Assembly: GCA_905221605.1 (NCBI GenBank)
Contig: CAJNDS010002291.1
Span: 152,501-216,500, forward strand
Reading direction: 5' to 3'
Source of the DNA: Symbiodinium natans
Lineage: Eukaryota > Sar > Dinophyceae > Suessiales > Symbiodiniaceae
Length of the DNA stretch: 64,000 nt
Shown: in pieces, positions 35,601-47,600 of the stretch
Layout: each line of letters starts with the position of its first letter
Position numbering within the stretch: the first letter of the stretch is position 1
Notes under the pieces: model-generated
Seen by the model: only the letters and a program-made list of their open reading frames with translations
What the model was told of the DNA's origin: nothing
The model's database searches: none
Program-made: the position numbers and the translations under genes

Positions 35601-38600
35601 CCATCGTTACCCTTTTTAGGATATCTAAGGGTGTACAAGAGTGCAAGAAAATAAACTGTGCCCGGCCCCAGAGGAGATTAGAGAACACCGCAGAATGGCT
35701 GAATCAAGGTGTCAAGACGCTAGTTGAAGAGATGGGGAGTAAGGAGTCTGGTTTGTAAACCGGGTCCTCCAGGTACGGCTGCAGCGCCGGAGTTAGTCAA
35801 GCCAGAAGCGGTTTTAGACCCAGTTGCGTTGACCTTACAAAGCCATGAGTCGGAGCAAGCCCCTGTGAGCTTTACCATGCCGCAAGAGCAGCCTGTTTTG
35901 GTCCCGCAGGATCACCCACTCAGACTAGCCGTCATGATCACGGCGGCAGCCACCCTTGAAAATGTGTGTGTTCTGCGACCAAGGCTGGTCCAGACTGGTT
36001 TGCCTGAGTATATTTGGCAAAAATACTTGGGAGGACATTTTAAGGTCCAGCACGATCAATTCCACCAGCAAGCAGAAGTTGGTGTAGGTAATTGGGTTCT
36101 TTCGCAAGCAGCAGCTCAGTTGCAGCCTCTCATAGTGTCCGTGTACCAGGATACAGAGCAACTCGGGGCATTCATGGAAGCAGTGATCGTGGACTTGCGT
36201 GACGACGGGCCCTACCCTGGGCCTGGAAAGGAGGTGGTTCGTGAAAACCTCTTCAAACTGTTGAAGCACATCCACCGCATGAATATGATCGCATGCCAGG
36301 TAAGATCACTTTACGATTGCCTTGACTGGAAACTAAGCGGTGAGGAATATGATTGTGCGTTAAATAGTCTGCTCCCGTCTAGAAGCTTCTTTGAGGCACA
36401 TGAGAGCAACAAACCTGAAGATGATGATAGGTGGTTGCTGCTAGAGGAGGGTGTGCCATTTGTGCAGGCACAGCCAGTGCCAACCGATCAGCTTCAACCC
36501 GGGACGCAGGAGCCGTCCGAGCCGGTTGTGTCGCCAGCCCAATTGGCGTCTCCACCAGGTGAGGCACCGGGCGTGTTCGTGATTTCTGATGAACTGCCGC
36601 ACGAAAAGGCTCGTGAAAGGCCCTTCAATGATCTTCAATTGAGGGCCTGGAGTTGCCTCTTTAACAATAAAGGTTTTGAGCGAGCAGTGGGACAGCAAGC
36701 GCTGCTTAGCTGCTGCACCTACTTTGGGTCTGTCCATAGCATGCAGCAGCCTGCAACATCTGTGCCTGATCCTTCAAAGGTTCAGAGTTCAGTACATGAA
36801 GACAGCTCTACTGAGAAGCAGAAGACCATGCATGCCGGATGGGGTGTCTGCCCACATTTCCGAAAGGGATATTGCAGGTACGGTAATGCATGCCGGTATA
36901 AGCATGTCCCTCACACAACAGGCAAACCATTGGCCCAAGTGCAGGACCAAGAAGCAGGGCACCATCCGGACAGTCAATCGGAGACCCATGGCGTCGTACC
37001 CACAGGCTGGGGCGTGTGCCCACACCTAAAAAGGGGCTTCTGCAGGTATGGTAAGGACTGTAGATACGAACATGACATTGAGACCTCCAACGGCCATAAA
37101 CCTGTGGATGATTCCGTTGAAGATAAGGGGGTTGCTACAAATAGCTGGGGCGTATGTCCACACTTCCAAAAGGGATTTTGTAAATACAGCGACCAATGCA
37201 GGTATCAGCATGTTCCAGCAGAAAGAGGGAACGAACACGCTTCCAGCTGTGAAAAATCTGGAAAGGGTGGGGTAAAGAAGGTGCAGGTATGCCCTCACTA
37301 TGCGCGAGGCTATTGCAAAAGAGGAAGCCAATGTGGTTTCATTCATGAGGCGCAGCCTTCATCTGAGGAGCATACTGCCCAGGCCGCATGCACTAAGCGG
37401 TCCCTTCACAAGCCCTTATCTCTGGCCACCAGGCAGAGGTTGTATGATGTTGGCTTGCTGGATGTATGTTTTGAGTCAGTCATGGGTACATGCAGTCACT
37501 CAGCGTGCAAATATTCGCATCGTACCTTGAAGGCTTGGGAAATTCGCTTCCTGAAGAATCTCTTAGATGAACCGGTGGACGTCCCGAGTCCAACTGGTCA
37601 GCAAGATACAAGTCCTAACCAGGTGGTGTGGCAGAATGTGAAGCCTCAGGTTGATAACCTTGCAACGATTATTCAGCAACAAGCCGAAGAGGTTGTCCCG
37701 CCGAAGTTGAGGCTTGAAGCATCGCGTCCTGCCTCTTGGTTCCGCAAAGGCAGAAAACTGCAGATCCTTGGATCTACTATCCTTAGGCGTAAGTTGGGTG
37801 ATAATGGGACTAGTCGGGTTGCGCTTCCGGGGAAACCAGGAAGCTGTCGCTCTTTGGATGCCCAGCCCTGCGTCTATGCCCGATCCAGCCATGGACCCCT
37901 GTCAAGCAAAACTGCGACGTGGTACAAAGCACGTCGATTGCCTTGCCAAGGTGGCCTGCCGGTTACATCGTCAGGTTCAAGGTTTCCCACTTCTTCTTAT
38001 GTTGCCAATCCCCCAGGGACAAAGGTTAAGGTTGCTGTGCCCACAACCGCCGCACCCGCAGGTGGTTCACAAATGCAGTGGCCCAAAATACACCAGTCGG
38101 TGTTTCAACGCCTGCAGTGGGCAGATGTTGCGGATACTTCTGATGAGGAGTTAGATGCGCCTGCGGACCAGAGCTCGATTAGCGTTCAGCCGCTAAATGC
38201 CGGGGACGATAAGAAGGTTGTAGATAGGTCCACTAGGAGAAAATTGAGAAGGTTGAAAAATGAGGCCTTTTGGAAACTGCGCCGGTCAAAGTCGTTGCCA
38301 GTTGAAGACCGAGTAGGGGCGCCAAGGCAGAGGGATAATACTTTAACTTCACGCAACGTGTTGGTAGACCCTCGCCCCGCGCAGGTGCCCAGGTATGTCT
38401 TGGACTCTCTGTGGTCTAAACTTGCAAAGCAGGATGTCCTGCCAACAGCCCTGGGCACAGGTCAATGCGACGATGCGCCAATGGACAATTTGAATGCCGC
38501 AGTGTGCCAGACAGCTCAGTCCTCTCAGAGTCTGTCAAGCTTGCCTAACAACTGTCCAACTGGTTCTCACCATCCGGGGGAGCCAGACTTTGCGCTTGAG

Positions 38601-41600
38601 GAACTTATTCCAGACTGCCCAGAAGACTGCCCAGGTCAGGAGAGGCAATCCCTTCAGATAGTTCCCAAGCTGGTTTCAGCATGTGAGGGTTGCCCTCAAG
38701 CGGGGGAGCAAGACCCTGTTCGCTGCGGGTTCCCGGACAGTGCTGTTGAGGATAGGACTCTCCTTCGGGATAATCCAAATCCGCTGTTGAGCAGTTCTTT
38801 ACAAGCCCCTAGGTTTGTCTTGGACTCCCTGTGGTGTAAGCTTGCGCCCGCAAGCAAATCTGTGTCTACCCCAAGCGATTGCAAACCTAGTTGTACTCAA
38901 ACGGGGGAGCAGGATCGCGCCCGATCTGCACATGCAGACCGTTCTGCTGATCCCCTGTCCAGTCAGCAAGTGTACGCTGCTGTATCTGAGTCTAGGGTCG
39001 TCTTGAACTCAGTATGGAGCCGTCTCGCGCCTGAGAGTAAAGCAAAACCCACCCCAAGAGCAAGCCAACGTGGACGCTCTCCACCGGGGGAGCCAAAGCT
39101 TGTTTTCGGTGCGACAGAAGACCCTTCCGATACACAGAGGTCTTTTTATCAGGCCTCGTTTGCCGTGCCTTTTGCGTGCTACAGAGATAAGGTAGGTGCA
39201 AGCAATGAGCATTGCTTGGGGGGAGACCACCTCACAGAAAAAATGAAAAAGCGCACCTCAAGCCAAAACCCAGCACAGAAAGTGTCGCTAAACCCAAGTG
39301 ACAAAAGGGATAAGACCCTTGCCGGGACCCTTGTTGAAGCTTTGGACCTAAGTGAGCCAATTAAAGGGCTAAAGGTTCCAAGGAAAATCCAGGTAAAAAT
39401 GGACTTCGATAAGACAATGGGTTTCCCCGGGGAGGGCCCCCCGAAGAAATCAGGCACTGATCGGGGAGAAGGCTGGGGTACATGCCCGCACTTCCAGAGG
39501 GGGTTTTGTAAGTTTGGGAAAGATTGCAGGTACGTGCACTCCGCTAGGGAGGAAACACCTGCCCGTATCCCCCAGAGCTCAGGCACAGCTCTGAGCTCTT
39601 GCCCGCACTTTCGTGACCAATGCCGGTATGAGCATTCCCCTAAAGCACGACCTTCCTCGGCATCCACCAAAAGAGCAGCAAGTGAATCACATAAAATAAG
39701 TGATCAGCAAAAGAGAGCTGCAATTCAGGCTGCTAAGGAGTTTGTAAGGGCAAGACGGGCCAAAGAAAAAAGTGCGACGGGTGAACGTACGGGGAAGGCC
39801 ATGGGAACTTCACCTGGCGCTGCCAGGTCAAGGAGTCCACTCCGTAAGCCTCCTCCACCACCAAAGAGCAACAGGGTCGAGAGTTCCGGCCAGAGATCCA
39901 CACCACCGCCACCTCCTAGAGCAAGGTCTAGGTCGGTTGTAAGTGGCCCAGAGGGTAGTGGGATTAATAAGCCTAAGCTAAGCCATGGACCTCAACCTCC
40001 GCCTACGCGCGGAAAAGGACAGTCTGCCGGAAGCGGTGGAATTGTCAAGCCAAAGTTTGAGGTCAAGATCAGTCAGTCCGTGCCAAAGGTCCCGCCTCAA
40101 ATTGTTCAGCCTAAGATCGATGTGGAGTTCAACTACAGCATAGCACAAAAGGGCATGAGCTTAAAGAGAGGGACCGCGGATCTTCCGAACGTTTTGCCAA
40201 ATCAGCCGTTGAACATCTCCGGGAAATTGGTGAGACAAAGACCTGGTCATCACCATGGTGAGGGTGAAGCAACGGTACTGCCCTCGAAGGAATCTTTAGC
40301 CTCTATGCCTGTCAAAGTAGAGGATCCTTCTTCAACGAGCCCCTTGCCAGAGGCATCGTCATCGCATGCTTCCAATCTCGGAGTTTCCTCTGACCCAGAC
40401 AATGAGCTAGAGGGAGCGGACGGAGGAAGCGGTGCTTCGGATAGACCGTGGATGTCCCACGACGAAATCCAAGACCTAGAATGTGAAAGGCTTAAAAAGG
40501 AAGAGCAGCAGCAGGAGGAGGATTTGCGAGCTCCCGCTGAGGCAAGGTTGGTTCCTAAGGTGGTTGCCGCGGAGAGTATCAATAAGCCAGAGGTTTTAGA
40601 TGCAGCACGCGGTGTGAATTCAGAAAGCAGTCCAGAGCCTTTGAACTTCCACCGCCGACAAGAGCCAGCGTCAGCTGCTGTCAGGCCTGTGGTGAGTGCA
40701 ACGACAGCCGAAACATCCGGACCAATCCAAAGGGAAGGTTATAGGATAAGGCTAAGGTTGAGTGAGGATCCAACCGACGCAGCGTATAGGATAATCACTA
40801 TACAAGGAGAAAGGGAGACGCCAATAAGGGTCCACTGCACTCGTCGTATTCTGGAATGCGTGCTGTTGGTTTGGAAGAGTGGTTTCCGGCTTGCCAGATT
40901 AATGAGACATCTGCCGAGCCCTGAGAACCGCCTTATATCCTTTCCTCCGGTAATGAAGGAACAGTTGAGCCATGTCATTCCCGGATCTGAGCTCGAAATT
41001 GTGTTTGAGCCAGATCCAGAAGGCTGTCAGGCAGAGGTTGACCATTCTCTGCTGAAAGGTCTTCTAGAAAGGTCGCAGGATACAGAGCGGTCGTGCCAGC
41101 ACTGTGACCCAACAAGACCAACGAAGCTTCTTCGTGAAACGCCGCCCAGCGGACGAGGTCTGGTTCTCACATCGGATCTTCGTCTTCGGAGCTTTGCGAC
41201 TGGGGTGCTGGGCAAAGACGTGTTACAAGAGCTCCAACTAGAGGGCTATCCCCTTCGTGGTCTTTGCCAGACCAAAGACCATTGGATGACAGTCCCATTG
41301 GAATTGAGAATTCAACCAAGAGGATTCCTTTTGGTCTGGCCGGTGCCAATCCAGGACTGACGCAAGCCCTTCCCCTGTAAGCCTGCCAGGCATAAAGGGA
41401 TAAATCCTTACGTCCATCAAGACTGTTTGAATCCTTGCAGTCTAATCTCATTCCAACTGCCATACCAGTGGTAAAACGGAGGATACCGCCAGGCATTCCA
41501 ACTGCCATACCGGTGGTAAAACCGAGGATACCGCCAGGCATTCCGACTGCCATACCGGTGGTAAAAAGGAGGACTCCACAAGGCATTTTGACTGCCATAC

Positions 41601-44600
41601 CTGTGGAGAAGTCGACCATGCTGTCGGGTATTCTGACTACCCATATCAGCTTCACACGTTTTTCCTTTTGTGTCTCCCTATAAGCCCAAGGGCATAAAGG
41701 GACTGATGGATGAATCCTCTCCGTCGCTAGCAGAGTCATCCGTATCACCTTTTGTACCTCCACTTTCGACTTATTGACTGCCTTCATGAGGGAGATACGC
41801 AGGCCATCCCAGGCTGTCGAACTCAAGGCGAGTCAAAGTCCCAATGCCGTTTGTAAAGTCGATAGATCCGTACCTCAGGAACGGCATGAGGCTCGTTAGT
41901 ACGGCGGATCTTAGTCCAAAGGATATTCCTACATAATGCCAACAAGACTTTGAGGACCAGGAGCCAATTCCAAATTTCGCAACTTCAAGTATTCCCTGTA
42001 ACTCGGGTATTCAGCCTACCCTATATATCAGGGAATCACCGAGCATGGTTTGAAGGCCACTTTAAGTGGAAGCCCTGATAAGGAAGGCCGCCCGGCCACA
42101 CCGCGCCCATAATGCTAAGGCCGTAAGGGTAAATAGGTTAAATCTATTACCCGTGCTGAGCCGATCACTTGTGTTTCGGGTGTTGCGAACCCCGAAAGGG
42201 GGAGTGTGGATCGGCATGTCAACATCTACATATCCGCAGCATCTCCAACCAAAGAGCCTTCAAGAGCCTCTATTCGGTTTAGGCCCACATCCACATGAAG
42301 ATCTCACTTTAGGTTGGCCTATGTAGGAACCTGTACAGTTTTTCAAAACGAAAACCAAGAGTGCTTCACAGAGTAGATAGTTAGGAGTACAGATCTTGTT
42401 CTTGCTCTGGCTTGGTTGTAAAAAGATGTCCGAATTGAGCCATGGCTTCCATATAGGGTTTAGGGTTTAGGGTTTAGGGTTTAGGGTTCAGGGTTCAGGG
42501 TTTAGGGTTTAGGGGTTCAGGGGTTCAAGGGTTTGTTGAGGGTTTAGGGTTTAGGGTATAGGGTTTAGGGTGAGTCTAGACAGCGTCGTAGAATCCGTGG
42601 GCGCCTATGTTCTGGCCATGCTCAGAGCAATGCCTGACTTCTTTGGAAAACGCCTGGACATGAGTAGCCTCACCTAAAAGCTCTCTAAGTCTTATGGGGT
42701 TTAGGATAAATACTTTCCTCCCCCTAAAAAACATTGTAATTCGTGCTTTTGGGATGCCAAATTTTCTGGCTCGTATAATATAACAGCCCGAAACCCAAAA
42801 CTCTAAGCCCGAAGAGAAACGGGCACCCCCAGAAAAGCTACAAGTTAACGGGATCCAGACCCTAAACCCTAAACCCTAAACCCTAAACCCGACTCCCTGA
42901 TGGTGAAGCCATCGCTAGGCTCCAGGTTGCTCAGCTAACCAAACAATAAAGGGTAGGGTTTAGGGTTTAGGGTTTTATGAGAGTGGCGTTTGTAAGGTAT
43001 CCTGACACGAACAACTCGGAAGCAGAGTTCTGGGCGTTCTATAGGGCGCGCTCCGAGGTGTTAGGGCGGAAGGGCTCTAGTTGCGATGGCAGGCTTGCGG
43101 GTCTAGAGCTTGTAGGGTTTTCAGAGACCCTAAACCCTAAACCCTAAACCCTTAAGCGGTTGGCCAGAGCTTGGGGCTTAGAGGTTTAGGGGGTTTTCGT
43201 CTGTAGAGGTCTACTCATAACATGGGGGCTTCTAGGCCCTACAGGGTTCGGGTTAGAGGGTGCCCTTTCATCGGTCCTTCTTGCGAGCCCTGCTACAGGA
43301 AAAAATTTAACAGGAATCCCCAAGAAGATCAGGGTTTGGGAGCTAGACACGTCACTTGCAACGAACTATTCTTGACGTGCCCGATCTGTTCCCAACCGCC
43401 GAACCTCATAAACCACAAGGGCTTAGAGGCAATAATATGAGCTGCTATGAGCTGCTTGCGTGCGAGAAGCCGAATATGTCCTTAGCTTTGAAAAAGCTTC
43501 TGTGTCGTGAGCTGCGGCTAGCTAGGTCCAGCCCCGAATAGCTCCATCCTGCCCTCCCCTTTGAAAACCTCTGCAACGGACAACTTCCGCAACGTGCTTG
43601 GAATGTAGAGAAGAGCGCATGCAAGAACGAGACTCGCAAAACAGAAGCAAGTTACATGCTTGGGTTCCTCTTCGATGGCTCTCAACCATCAACAATGTGT
43701 CAACCCAAAAACTGCCTCCGAAACAGAAGCTGGCTTCTGCTTTGAGTTAAACAGTGAGGGGCCCTCGATTTCTCCCCCCCCCCCCAACTCCCGTCGAATA
43801 GACGAAGAGGAATAGCAACAACACTAAGACAAAAAATGATGCAGCAAGAGAGGAAAACAAAACAACGAGAGAGTGAAAGGAAAGAGAGAGACTGCGAGGG
43901 CAAAATGGAAGAGGAAATTCGGAACGACGCAACGTACAACGTTGAAAGTGAGCTGCAGCTCATGATAAGGACCGATGCAGGTCCTGAGAGGAGCCGACGT
44001 GTAACACGGGTTTAGGGTTTAGGGTTTAGGGTTTAGGGTTTAGGGTTTAGGGTTTAGGGTTTAGGGTTTAGGGTTTGATCAGGACACTGGCTATTAGAGC
44101 CTACAGGGTCGCCCCGGACGCCTTAGACTCTAACAGCAACACTAACGCCTGTAAGAGAAGGGCGAGGCCCCCACTCTAAGGCCCTAAACTCAACACCTCA
44201 ACCCCTCTGCAACCACTAACCCCTAGACCCTAGACCCTAAACCCTAAACCCTAAACCCTAAAGAGCCTGTGGGCCCAGGCTCTGCACTAGCTTCTTGGGA
44301 TACCGGTCGTTGATGGCCTCCAAGAGGAAGGAGCCCATTCCCGAGCCCGTGCCTCCGCATGCTGAGGGCTTACTGGCTGGTGCTTAGGGTTTAGGGTTTA
44401 GGGTTTAGGGTTTAGGGTTTAGGGTTTAGGGTTTAGGGTTTAGGGTTTAGGGTTTAGGGTTTAGGGTTTAGGGTTTTGGGTGTAGGGTTTAGGGTTTAGG
44501 GTTTAGGGTTTAGGGTTTAGGGTTTAGGGTTTAGGGTTTAGGGTTTAGGGTTTAGGGTTTAGGGTTTAGGGTTTAGGGTTAGGGTGTAGGGTTTAGGGTT

Positions 44601-47600
44601 TAGGGCTTAGGGCTTATGGCTTAGAGGTTCCTAGTAGGGAATGAGGGAATAAGGTACCCTACATAATCCCTCAAAGGGTAGATATAGGGCCCTGATTTCC
44701 CTCATTCCCTTCTAAGAACCAGGGGGCTTATGTAGTTGAAGGCGGGGCTAGCGGGATATATACTGTTGTGCACCCCATGCAATTGTCTCCTCAAGAAGAT
44801 CCTGCTACCTCAGCCAAGCTGCCTCACAAATCTTGCCAGCATTCGGGGATTAGGTTTCGGGTTTGGCGTTTGAGTAGGGTTTAGGGTTTAGGGTTTAGGG
44901 TTTAGGGTTTAGGGTTTAGGGTTTAGGGTGTCAGGTTGGACCCAGGTTGAGGGGTTCAGGGCTTCAAGTTTAGCGTCGAAGAAGAGGCCACACAAAGCCA
45001 GGCCTCCCGCAATGGAGTGGATGAGGACGAAGCCTTCCTCGGAGCTCGTCCCTGAACCCTAAACCCTAAAACCCAGAACCCTTAGCCTAAACCCGAAACC
45101 GTAAAACCTAAACCTAAATCCTTCGCATTCGGGATTCAGGGAGTCAGGGAACTTGAGACTTGGATGTTTCCTACCTCAAACCCTAACCCTGAACCCGAGA
45201 CCTAGGGATCGGGGCTTAGGGTGAGGTTCCTACAAACCTACAGCAGCAGTTACGAAGTTTGTGCACTGATTTTTAGGGTTTAGGGTTTGGGGATGGCTTG
45301 GGGTTGTAGGGTTTGGAGAGTTTGGGCTTGGGGAGAAGGATCCTCAAGGCTTTGGACGACTTCGCGATGGATTTCGAGTTGTCCGAGGTTCTTTATAGGG
45401 TTTAGGGTTTAGGGTTTAGGGAGCCTTGGGTTACCTGCCCCCCCTTAAGAGCCCCCCCCCCCCCCCCCCCCAAGAACCCTATAAGTTCTGGGTTTCTGTA
45501 TGCTTGAGGGAGCCTTAGGTTACCTAGCCCCCCTTGAAGCCCCCCTTCAGAACAGAACCCTATAAGTTCTGGGCGTCCGTATTGTTGAGGGGCTTATGCT
45601 TGAAGGGCTGTGGGGGTTATATTGAGGGCCAGGATTTAGGGCTTGAGGGAAGGACGGCCCCGAGGGTGTACAAGGGCTCCAAGGGCTTTCTGGGATATTG
45701 GGGGGCTTCAGCTAAACTTCCCTTAGAACCATGACAATCGTAGTTTTGAGGTATACCCTTGGTGTTTTGAATAAACAATAATGGCTTCCAAAGAAACAAA
45801 TCCTCCAAACCCTGAACCCTAAACTCTGAACCCTGAACCCTAAACCCTAAACCCTGAACCCTGAACCCCAAACCCTACACCCCAAACCCTAAACCCTCAA
45901 GGGCTTTTGGTGGCAGGGCCGGTGGAGAGCCGAGAAGCAAGGCTGTCTGAACCATCTGCTTCTCTGTCGACCATGTCAAACACTTCCTTCCAGGGCTTAG
46001 GGTTCATAGGTTTCAGGGTTCAGGGTTTTGGGTTCATAGGGTTTAGGGCTCAGAGGGTTAAGGGCTCATAGGGATAGGGTTTAGGGTTCATAGGGTTTAG
46101 GGTTCATCGGGTTTAGGGTTTAGGGTTCATGGGCTTTAGGGTTTAGGGTTCAAGGGTAATAGGGTTCATGGCCTAGGTTTGGAGTTCGGGGCTTGTCTCA
46201 TGCCATGCAGTCTGCCCACGAGTAATTAAGGCGCACATGAGGACAACACACACACACACATGCCCATGAGCCATGGACACGGAGATCGTACGCTGGGAGC
46301 GTTCGATGGAACCCCAGCATAGCCGTAGAGAACATGAAATCTCCCGCGGAAACTACAACTGTCCCCCGCGTGCCCTGGCTGGAGGATGCACCCTTCAAAG
46401 CCTCAAAGCCTTGTCCTGAACCACCTATGTCCTAATCCTGTACCCTACAGGTTGAGGATTGTAAATGTCCCACTCCCTGAACTCTCTAAACCCTGAACCC
46501 TAAACCCTAAACCCAAAACCCTGAACCCTAAGGAGTGCACTACAACAAGATCTACGCAGCTCAAGGCCCTGCTGCTAAGGTTAGGGTTTAGGGTTTAGGG
46601 TTTAGGGTTTAGGGTTTTGGGTTTAGGGTTTAGGGTTTAGGGTTTAGGGTTTAGGGTTTAGGGTTTAGGGTTTAGGGTTTAGGGTTTAGGGTTTAGGGTG
46701 TAGGGTTTAGAGTTTAGGGCTTCAGGCTTGTAGGGGTTTTGCTCTTCATGGGTTTTAGGGTTGCAGATCTTATGGGCTTTCCAATCCGCGAAGCTCCTCC
46801 TGCACTTTCTCAGCAGTGCTGTAGCCTTACTTTTTCACACAAGGGGAATGCAGGCTCAGACCTGGGAAAGGCCCCATAAGCGGCCTTAGCAAGTTCTGGG
46901 CTTTGGAGTTTAGGTACTCGCATGGGTTCCGAAGATTTGCGAAGATTGGCAGCTAGTAAAGGGGCCTGAATAATTAGAATAGGGTTTTGGGGGCTATTAG
47001 AGTATAATCATCATAAAGGGGCCCTAAGGGAATACTAGTAGTACTTATTCCGACCCCTAAACCCTAAACCCTAAACCCTAAACCAAAACTACCCTAAACC
47101 ACAAGTGCAATTCCTTATGCCACTGCCATCCGCTCTGCCACTGAAGCTCATATTGCGCGAAGCACGTGCCTAAGCACCACATCGGAGCACCCCCATGTCG
47201 TAACGTACCTGCAGTCCTTCAGAACTGAATCCAGGGTTTAGGGTTTAGGGTTATAGGTTTAGGGTTTAGGGTAACTCTAAATCCGTAGGCAACACTTGGC
47301 AGGGAGCCTTTGGCCCAGTTGTTGCCAGCACCGCCACCGTCTTTGGAGATGAACACGTTCTCAGGGTTGTACAGCCTTGCGGCCACATGCAAAAGCCAAT
47401 GACAGGACACGAAGCAAAAGAAAGGCTCGAACCGCCCATACGGGTAGCCTCAAATGCGGTACACACACACAACCCTAAACCTGAAACCCTTAAACCCAAC
47501 AAACCCTAAACCCTAAAACCATCACTCAAGCGCCTACATAGCGAGCCCCTGGGTCGAAAGACAGGGTTGAGTGCTGGTTATGGGCTATTGCTCGAAAACC

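Larger units (their letters stand above)
30357..42458 (+). mobile_element. LTR retroelement, copia-like priming, large non-autonomous copy
   Basis: Two 249-bp direct repeats, identical in my reading, bound 11.6 kb of internal sequence; the element is 12092 bp without target duplications. TAGGG occurs immediately outside both ends (30357-30361 and 42454-42458) as a 5-bp target-site duplication, although the target is itself TTTAGGG repeat so chance identity is possible. A primer-binding site follows the 5' LTR and a polypurine tract precedes the 3' LTR, so the element reads on the plus strand, antisense to gamma-tubulin. The internal frames are Gag-like with CCCH zinc fingers. I found no protease, integrase or reverse-transcriptase motifs (for example no YVDD-type box), so the copy most likely depended on enzymes from another element. 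Identical LTRs imply a recent insertion. Confidence 0.9.
30260..44266 (-). other. Intron 10 of gamma-tubulin, hosts an LTR retroelement
   Basis: 14007 nt, GC to AG. Most of it is the LTR element at 30362-42453 inserted into a TTTAGGG tract. The remaining 1.8 kb at its 5' side (42454-44266) holds telomere-type arrays (44010-44075) and several open stretches (42585-42672, 42977-43110, 43899-43980) that are open on both strands, so I do not call them genes. Confidence 0.85.
44353..45003 (-). other. Intron 9 of gamma-tubulin
   Basis: 651 nt, made up largely of TTTAGGG arrays (44383-44630 and 44875-44935) and one TAGTAGGGAATGAGGG element (44631-44716). Confidence 0.85.

Noticed and set aside
35724-41360. 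Host CCCH zinc-finger gene rather than a retroelement protein
   Set aside because: It lies between identical LTRs with a primer site and polypurine tract and is intronless, unlike every host gene in the window.
42585-42672. Plus-strand C-terminal exon ending LDMSSLT-stop
   Set aside because: The minus strand is equally open here and no splice site is convincing.
43899-43985. Plus-strand exon [16 protein letters not shown]
   Set aside because: Attractive acceptor and donor, but the opposite strand is open too and no partner exon was found.
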